Assembly (NCBI GenBank): GCA_965369325.1
Contig: CBDUQI010000041.1
Location: 1-34,564, forward strand
Direction of reading: 5' to 3'
DNA: 34,564 nt
DNA from: CBDUQI01 sp965369325
Lineage (GTDB): Bacteria > Pseudomonadota > Gammaproteobacteria > Steroidobacterales > JBCBZW01
This document shows, one piece after another, positions 31,926-34,564 of the stretch. How positions within the stretch are numbered: position 1 is the first letter of the stretch; each line of letters starts with the position of its first letter. The notes under the pieces were generated by a model. It saw only the letters and a program-made list of their open reading frames with translations, had not been told where the DNA came from and searched no databases. Position numbers and translations under genes: made by a program.

Positions 31926-31930
31926 GAGCT

Positions 31931-32782
31931 ATGAACGACACCGCTCACCATCCGCACCGGGACAACCGCCCTCGGCACACAGGCGAGGCGATCCCGCACG
32001 CTTCGCACGCCCCAGACCGCTCGCGCAATCACTGGCACACGCACTGGCCGTCCCTTTTGTTGGTAGTACTCGCGCTGACGCTGCCCGAATACGCCGGGGC
32101 GGCCAACGGCCTGCCGGCCATTACCATAGGCACCAGCCCGGATGGCTCCGAAACGTACACACTAACCATCCAGGTGTTGGTGTTGATGACGCTGCTGACG
32201 GTGCTGCCCGCACTGGTCCTCAGCATGACCTCATTTACCCGCATCATTATTGTGCTGGCGATCCTGCGCCAAGCGCTGGGCACCGCCCAGTCTCCGCCAA
32301 ATCAGGTACTGATCGGGTTGTCGCTGTTCCTTACGTTGTTTGTGATGGGCCCCGTCATCGAGCGTAGTTATCAGCAAGGGGTGAAACCGTATCTGGACCA
32401 GCAGCTATCCGCGCAAGAGGCGCTCGCCCGCGGCATGCTGCCCGTACGCGATTTTATGCTGGGGCAAACCCGGCACAACGATCTGGCCACCTTCGCCCGC
32501 ATCGGCGGCGGCTTGCAGTTTAATGGTCCCGAAGATGTGCCGATGCGAATGTTGGTGCCGGCGTTTGTCACCAGCGAGCTGAAGACGGCGTTTCAGATCG
32601 GTTTTTTGGTGTTCATCCCCTTTCTTGTCATCGATCTGGTCGTGGCCAGTGTACTGATGTCGATGGGTATGATGATGCTCTCACCCATGCTGATCTCGCT
32701 GCCGTTCAAGATCATGTTGTTTGTATTGGTCGATGGCTGGGCACTGCTGGTGGAAACACTTGCGGCCAGCTTCTTCACCTAA
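31931..32782 (+). CDS. fliP: Flagellar export gate protein FliP
   Basis: FliP (283 residues) forms the core of the export gate with FliQ and FliR. It has the canonical blocks SFTRIIIVLAILRQALGTAQ, FLTLFVMGPVIERSYQQG, TSELKTAFQIGFLVFIPFLV and SMGMMMLSPMLISLPFKIML. Most FliP proteins are about 245 residues and begin with a signal peptide. Here about 38 residues rich in His (nine His among the first 40 residues) precede the signal-like hydrophobic stretch. No later ATG would keep that stretch, so the ATG at 31931 stands. Confidence 0.94.
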   Translation: MNDTAHHPHRDNRPRHTGEAIPHASHAPDRSRNHWHTHWPSLLLVVLALTLPEYAGAANGLPAITIGTSPDGSETYTLTIQVLVLMTLLTVLPALVLSMTSFTRIIIVLAILRQALGTAQSPPNQVLIGLSLFLTLFVMGPVIERSYQQGVKPYLDQQLSAQEALARGMLPVRDFMLGQTRHNDLATFARIGGGLQFNGPEDVPMRMLVPAFVTSELKTAFQIGFLVFIPFLVIDLVVASVLMSMGMMMLSPMLISLPFKIMLFVLVDGWALLVETLAASFFT

Positions 32783-32794
32783 GGCGGGCGCACT

Positions 32795-33067
32795 GTGACC
32801 CCGGAAGAGGTTCTCACCATTGGGCAGCGCGCGCTTGAAACCACCGCGCTGCTGGCAGCGCCGTTGCTGCTGTCGGCGCTGGCGATCGGATTGCTGATCG
32901 GTATGTTTCAGGCGGCTACCCAAATTCAGGAAATGACGCTGTCTTTTATCCCCAAGCTGATCGTGCTGGCCGTGGCGCTTTCCATCACCGGCCCCTGGAT
33001 GCTGCGCGTGCTGGTTAATTTTACCCACCGCATGATTACCAGTATCCCCGCCATCATCGCGACATGA
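32795..33067 (+). CDS. fliQ: Flagellar export gate protein FliQ
   Basis: FliQ (90 residues) has two membrane helices and the family sequence GLLIGMFQAATQIQEMTLSF. The start codon is GTG at 32795, preceded by AAGGCGG. It ends five bases before fliR. Confidence 0.95.
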   Translation: MTPEEVLTIGQRALETTALLAAPLLLSALAIGLLIGMFQAATQIQEMTLSFIPKLIVLAVALSITGPWMLRVLVNFTHRMITSIPAIIAT

Positions 33068-33071
33068 GGCG

Positions 33072-33845
33072 ATGGATTTCTCTGCGGATCAACTGGTGAG
33101 CATTGTCGGGACCTATGTGTGGCACTTCGCCCGCATTGCCGGCATGGTGACTGCTGCGCCAATATTCAACGCTCGGCTGGTACCAGTACGCGTACGCACA
33201 ATGGTGGCCGTGGTGCTCACCGTCGCGATCGCCCCAATGACCCCGCCGGTTGATGCCGCCCTGCCCTTCAGTTATGCCAGCGTGCTAATTACTGCACAGC
33301 AATTTCTCATCGGCCTGGCCATGGGCTTTACTCTTCAACTCATCATGGATGCGATGGTGATTGCGGGGCAGACCGCGGCGATGAGCATGGGTCTGGGTTT
33401 CGCCTTTATGCTGGATGCACAACGCGGCGTATCGGTGCCGGTGCTATCGCAGTTTTTCCTCATCGTTGCCACCCTTACGTTTCTGGCGCTAGATGCGCAT
33501 CTGGTGTTGATCGAACTGCTCGCGCAGAGCTTTCATACTCTGCCCATCGGCATTGATGGACTGGGCCGGGATGGGCTCTGGGACGTGGTCGGCTTTGCCA
33601 GCACCATGTTCGCGGGCGGATTGCAGATCGCGCTACCGGCGATTTTTGCCCTGTTGGTAGTCAACATTGCCTTTGGTGTCATCAGTCGCGCAGCGCCCAC
33701 ACTCAATCTGTTCGCGATCGGCTTCCCGGCCAGCCTGCTGCTCGGGTACTTCATCATACTGTGGAGCCTTCCGTCGCTGCAGTACGCGTTTTCCAATCTG
33801 CTGCAAAGCGGCTTTGAAGCTGCCGCTGCGCTGAGCCGCAACTAG
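33072..33845 (+). CDS. fliR: Flagellar export gate protein FliR
   Basis: FliR (257 residues) is a polytopic membrane protein that completes the export gate. The N-terminal region (WHFARIAGMVTAAPIFNARLVP), the middle GLAMGFTLQLIMDAMVIAG and the C-terminal AAPTLNLFAIGFPASLLLGY are typical. GAGG lies upstream of the ATG. No fusion with flhB: 13 bases separate the genes. Confidence 0.95.
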   Translation: MDFSADQLVSIVGTYVWHFARIAGMVTAAPIFNARLVPVRVRTMVAVVLTVAIAPMTPPVDAALPFSYASVLITAQQFLIGLAMGFTLQLIMDAMVIAGQTAAMSMGLGFAFMLDAQRGVSVPVLSQFFLIVATLTFLALDAHLVLIELLAQSFHTLPIGIDGLGRDGLWDVVGFASTMFAGGLQIALPAIFALLVVNIAFGVISRAAPTLNLFAIGFPASLLLGYFIILWSLPSLQYAFSNLLQSGFEAAAALSRN

Positions 33846-33858
33846 ACCTGCGAGCAAT

Positions 33859-34564
33859 ATGGCAGAGCAAAACGATCAAGAACGCACGGAGGAGCCCACA
33901 GCCAAGCGCTTGCGAGAGGCTCGCGGTAAAGGCCAGGTAGCCCGTTCACGTGAATTGTCCACCACCTTGGTAATGGTCGCCGGCGCGATCGCACTGTATC
34001 TGATAGGTGCCGATCTGGCCTCGCACTTGGCCACGGTGCTGCGTGATGCTTTTACCTGGGATCGCATCGACATGTTCGACCCGGCTTTTCTTACCCAGGC
34101 ACTGGGCGAGGCGATCAGTGGCTCGTTGATGGCGATTGCACCCATCCTGATTACCTGCCTGGTCGCGGCACTACTCGGACCAATTCTGCTCGGCGGATGG
34201 AATTTCACCATGAAGGCGATGGCGCCGAAGTTGAGCAAACTGAATCCCATCACCGGATTCGCCCGACTGTTCTCCGCTCGCAACCTAATTGAACTACTCA
34301 AGGCGATGGCCAAATTCGGGCTCATTGGCACGTTCGCGGTCATGTTGTTGCAGGCCCAGGCCGAAGAGCTGCTGGGGCTGGGGTTTCAGGCGGTCGAGGC
34401 CGCCGTCGCCAGCGGTCTGCGGCTGTGCGCCATCGCATTTCTCACCCTTAGCGCATCACTCATCCTGATCGCGGCGGTCGACGTGCCATTCCAGTTGTGG
34501 GATCACGCACGCAAATTGCGCATGACCAAACAGGAAGTGCGCGACGAATTCAAAGACACCGAGG
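33859..34564 (+). CDS. flhB: Flagellar export switch protein FlhB, 5' part (cut by window end)
   Basis: An open frame from ATG 33859 to the window edge gives the first 235 residues of FlhB. It opens MAEQNDQERTEEPTAKRLRE with the GQVARSRELS motif, followed by membrane helices and the PITGFARLFSARNLIELLKA segment, and reaches KQEVRDEFKDTE. The autocleavage motif NPTH would lie further on and cannot be checked. FlhB switches export from hook to filament proteins together with FliK. Confidence 0.95.
   Translation, partial: MAEQNDQERTEEPTAKRLREARGKGQVARSRELSTTLVMVAGAIALYLIGADLASHLATVLRDAFTWDRIDMFDPAFLTQALGEAISGSLMAIAPILITCLVAALLGPILLGGWNFTMKAMAPKLSKLNPITGFARLFSARNLIELLKAMAKFGLIGTFAVMLLQAQAEELLGLGFQAVEAAVASGLRLCAIAFLTLSASLILIAAVDVPFQLWDHARKLRMTKQEVRDEFKDTE

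Overview
The window is about 34.6 kb of GC-rich chromosome that reads as a gammaproteobacterium. The reasons are the Pseudomonas-type flagellar order fleQ-fleS-fleR-fliEFGHIJ, a FadE-type acyl-CoA dehydrogenase, ZapE, and the very large (about 180 kDa) NAD-glutamate dehydrogenase. I cannot place it to genus. No rRNA, tRNA, CRISPR array, insertion sequence or prophage was seen.

Left part (1-13.1 kb), catabolism and electron transfer: the 3' end of a probable HMG-CoA lyase gene, etfB-etfA (overlapping), and zapE. A tightly packed minus-strand operon follows (kynA, maiA and a diverged fadE-like gene), and it is divergent from the giant gdhB. Next is a cysteine dioxygenase of the HxH-x4-C type, convergent with a short-chain dehydrogenase. 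ETF is the electron acceptor of acyl-CoA dehydrogenases, so etfBA and the fadE-like gene may be linked in function.

Middle part (13.9-17.3 kb), surface proteins: a PEP-CTERM (exosortase-sorted) protein on the minus strand and a secreted seven-repeat VCBS/FG-GAP plus UnbV-type protein on the plus strand are divergent. The PEP-CTERM gene has a textbook sigma-54 -24/-12 promoter, nearly identical to the one in front of fliK. The VCBS gene has a weaker one.

Right part (17.3-34.6 kb), flagellar basal body and export apparatus: fleQ (a short form without the N-terminal receiver-like domain), fleS, fleR, fliE, fliF, fliG, fliH, fliI, fliJ, fliK, then an interruption, then fliL, fliM, fliN, fliO, fliP, fliQ, fliR and the start of flhB (cut by the window edge). 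A near-consensus CRP/Vfr site lies upstream of fleQ. Two clear sigma-54 promoters lie in front of fliK and fliL, which fits a FleQ -> FleSR -> RpoN hierarchy. The fliK-fliL interruption (27.9-29.3 kb) holds two overlapping genes for tiny exported proteins and a convergent marR-type regulator.

Most noteworthy: sigma-54 control of a PEP-CTERM gene beside the flagellar regulators; the truncated FleQ without an LFRS c-di-GMP motif; the CRP/Vfr site; the small exported protein pair inside the flagellar cluster; and a bacterial cysteine dioxygenase that keeps the Cys and Tyr of the crosslinked cofactor.
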